NCBI RefSeq assembly: GCF_947496195.1
Contig: NZ_CANMBY010000001.1
Coordinates: 930,001 to 994,000 of the forward strand
Origin: an uncultured Polaribacter sp.
GTDB lineage: Bacteria; Bacteroidota; Bacteroidia; Flavobacteriales; Flavobacteriaceae
Length of the DNA: 64,000 nt
Reading direction: 5' to 3'
The notes below the pieces were generated by a model, which did not search any database, was not told where the DNA came from, and saw nothing but the letters and a program-made list of their open reading frames with translations. Below, in pieces: positions 63,063-64,000 of the stretch. Made by a program: the position numbers and the translations under genes. Position 1 is the first letter of the stretch. Each line of letters opens with the position of its first letter.

Positions 63063-64000
63063 ATGAAACAGAAACTATTTTTATTACAATTAATATTTTT
63101 TACAAACTGTCTATTTACACAAGTAAGTGACTTTAATTTTAGAAATTTGAATATTTCTGAAGGGTTGTCAAACAACACTATTTCATCAATATATGAAGAT
63201 AAATTTGGGCAAATATGGTTAGGCTCAAATAACGGATTAAATAAATACAATGGAAAAGAATTTACAGTTTACAGAAATATTCCAGGAAATAAATTTAGCA
63301 TTAGTAATAGTACCGTAAATGATATTCTAGTTGATAAAGATGGATATATATGGGTAGGAACCATCAATGGACTTAATAAATATGATCCAGAGAAAAATCT
63401 TTTTACTCGCTATTATAGAAGACCTTCAAATAGATTTTCTTTAACCAATAGCTTAATTATTTGTAGTCTAGAAATGCCTAAAGGTAATATTTGGTTTGGT
63501 ACAGGAAATGGAGTTTCAATTTATAACAAAAAACAAGAAAGATTTAAACGATTTTTACAAGGCGATTCTAATAAAACTACTCGAGCAATTAATGATATTT
63601 ATCGAGACAAAAAAAACCGAACTTGGCTAGCTACTAACACAGGTATAATTAAAGTAGTTTTAGATGAAAATAAAAAATTTGTCGTCAAAGAATACACAAT
63701 TAATCCTAAAAGAACAAACTTTAGTGTTAATAGCATTTTACAAATTACTCCAGATTTAATTGGTCTAGGTACTAAGTTTGATGGCTTTCTATATTTTAAT
63801 ACAAATACAGAAAAATTCATTGAACCAAAAGAACTAGATATACTCAAAAGATTAGATGTTAGAGATTTAGAGTTCGATAATGATAAAAATTTGTGGTTAG
63901 GTACAAATAAAGGTCTTTTTATAATAACACCTGAAAAGGAAATCATTTCAATAAAAAAAAGAACTCAGAAAGGTAATAAAGGAATCCGTAGTTTCATTAG
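63063..64000 (+). CDS. Reg_prop sensor protein, N-terminal part (probable hybrid two-component regulator)
   Basis: An ATG at 63063 opens a frame that runs off the right edge (312 codons seen, no stop). After a signal peptide (about 1-19) come at least five propeller repeats of Reg_prop type, for example ISSIYEDKFGQIWLGSNNGL, VNDILVDKDGYIWVGTINGL, MPKGNIWFGTGNGV and LEFDNDKNLWLGTNKGLF. In Bacteroidetes these form the periplasmic sensor of hybrid two-component systems, followed by Y_Y_Y, histidine kinase, receiver and AraC-type DNA-binding domains. Those parts are outside the window. It is the best candidate to sense ulvan fragments and to bind the direct repeats found before 17 transcription units. 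Confidence 0.9.
   Translation, partial: MKQKLFLLQLIFFTNCLFTQVSDFNFRNLNISEGLSNNTISSIYEDKFGQIWLGSNNGLNKYNGKEFTVYRNIPGNKFSISNSTVNDILVDKDGYIWVGTINGLNKYDPEKNLFTRYYRRPSNRFSLTNSLIICSLEMPKGNIWFGTGNGVSIYNKKQERFKRFLQGDSNKTTRAINDIYRDKKNRTWLATNTGIIKVVLDENKKFVVKEYTINPKRTNFSVNSILQITPDLIGLGTKFDGFLYFNTNTEKFIEPKELDILKRLDVRDLEFDNDKNLWLGTNKGLFIITPEKEIISIKKRTQKGNKGIRSFI

Noticed and set aside
1..64000. tRNA, rRNA, transposase or phage genes
   Set aside because: I saw no such sequence on either strand.

Overview
The window is AT-rich DNA of a marine, alga-associated member of the Bacteroidetes (Flavobacteriia). The signs are many lipoprotein signal peptides, type IX secretion (T9SS) C-terminal sorting domains, promoters with a TAnnTTTG -7 box, and a hybrid two-component-type sensor with Reg_prop repeats. 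Almost all of it is one large polysaccharide utilisation locus (PUL). The enzyme set points to ulvan, the sulfated rhamnose / uronic acid / xylose polysaccharide of green algae: two PL28-type lyases, one intact and one decayed PL24-like beta-propeller lyase, two GH106 and three GH78 alpha-L-rhamnosidases, a GH43, a partial GH3, five S1 sulfatases, an L-rhamnose mutarotase and a xylose catabolic operon.

Layout. 1-1226: end of a GH3 enzyme and a decayed small membrane protein gene. 1403-10864: lipoprotein PL28, GH106, T9SS-secreted PL28 with two beta-trefoil domains, and a pseudogene of the propeller lyase. 10997-14164: two helical-barrel, lyase-like proteins. 14187-18103 (minus): two Gfo/Idh/MocA oxidoreductases and a double DUF1080 protein, resembling a 3-keto-glycoside pathway. 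18454-24419: GH106, sulfatase, enolase-superfamily protein. 24564-29977: cytochrome c/DUF1549/DUF1553 protein, DUF1501 protein and an NHL propeller. 30053-36169: clan GH-A hydrolase, GH78, sulfatase. 36242-43198: surface binding protein, xylulokinase, xylose isomerase, xylose symporter, sulfatase. 43207-49386: nucleoside-hydrolase-like protein, sulfatase, GH5-like enzyme, and a minus-strand pair of a TIM-barrel isomerase and an Ldh-family reductase. 49742-53610: surface lectin, rhamnose mutarotase, propeller lyase. 53779-61765: GH78, GH78, GH43, sulfatase. 61879-64000: a GntR regulator and the start of a Reg_prop sensor.

How the parts fit (inference). Surface lyases cut ulvan. Surface lectins and trefoil domains hold it. 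Sulfatases, rhamnosidases and xylosidase-type enzymes trim the oligosaccharides. Xylose enters through the symporter and is isomerised and phosphorylated. Rhamnose is mutarotated. Periplasmic Tat-exported redox proteins may handle residues that normal hydrolases do not.

The most striking non-coding signal is a 17-bp direct repeat, close to CAGGACAnnnCAGGATA (10-bp period), found upstream of 17 transcription units on both strands. It is followed 19-20 bp later by a TAnnTTTG-like -7 box in most copies. It heads every operon whose 5' end lies in the window, including the two pseudogenes, but neither regulator gene. It looks like the operator of the whole ulvan regulon.

Not seen here: SusC/SusD, GH88/GH105 unsaturated glucuronyl hydrolase, rhamnose isomerase/kinase/aldolase, sulfatase-maturing enzyme, tRNA, rRNA, insertion sequences or CRISPR.
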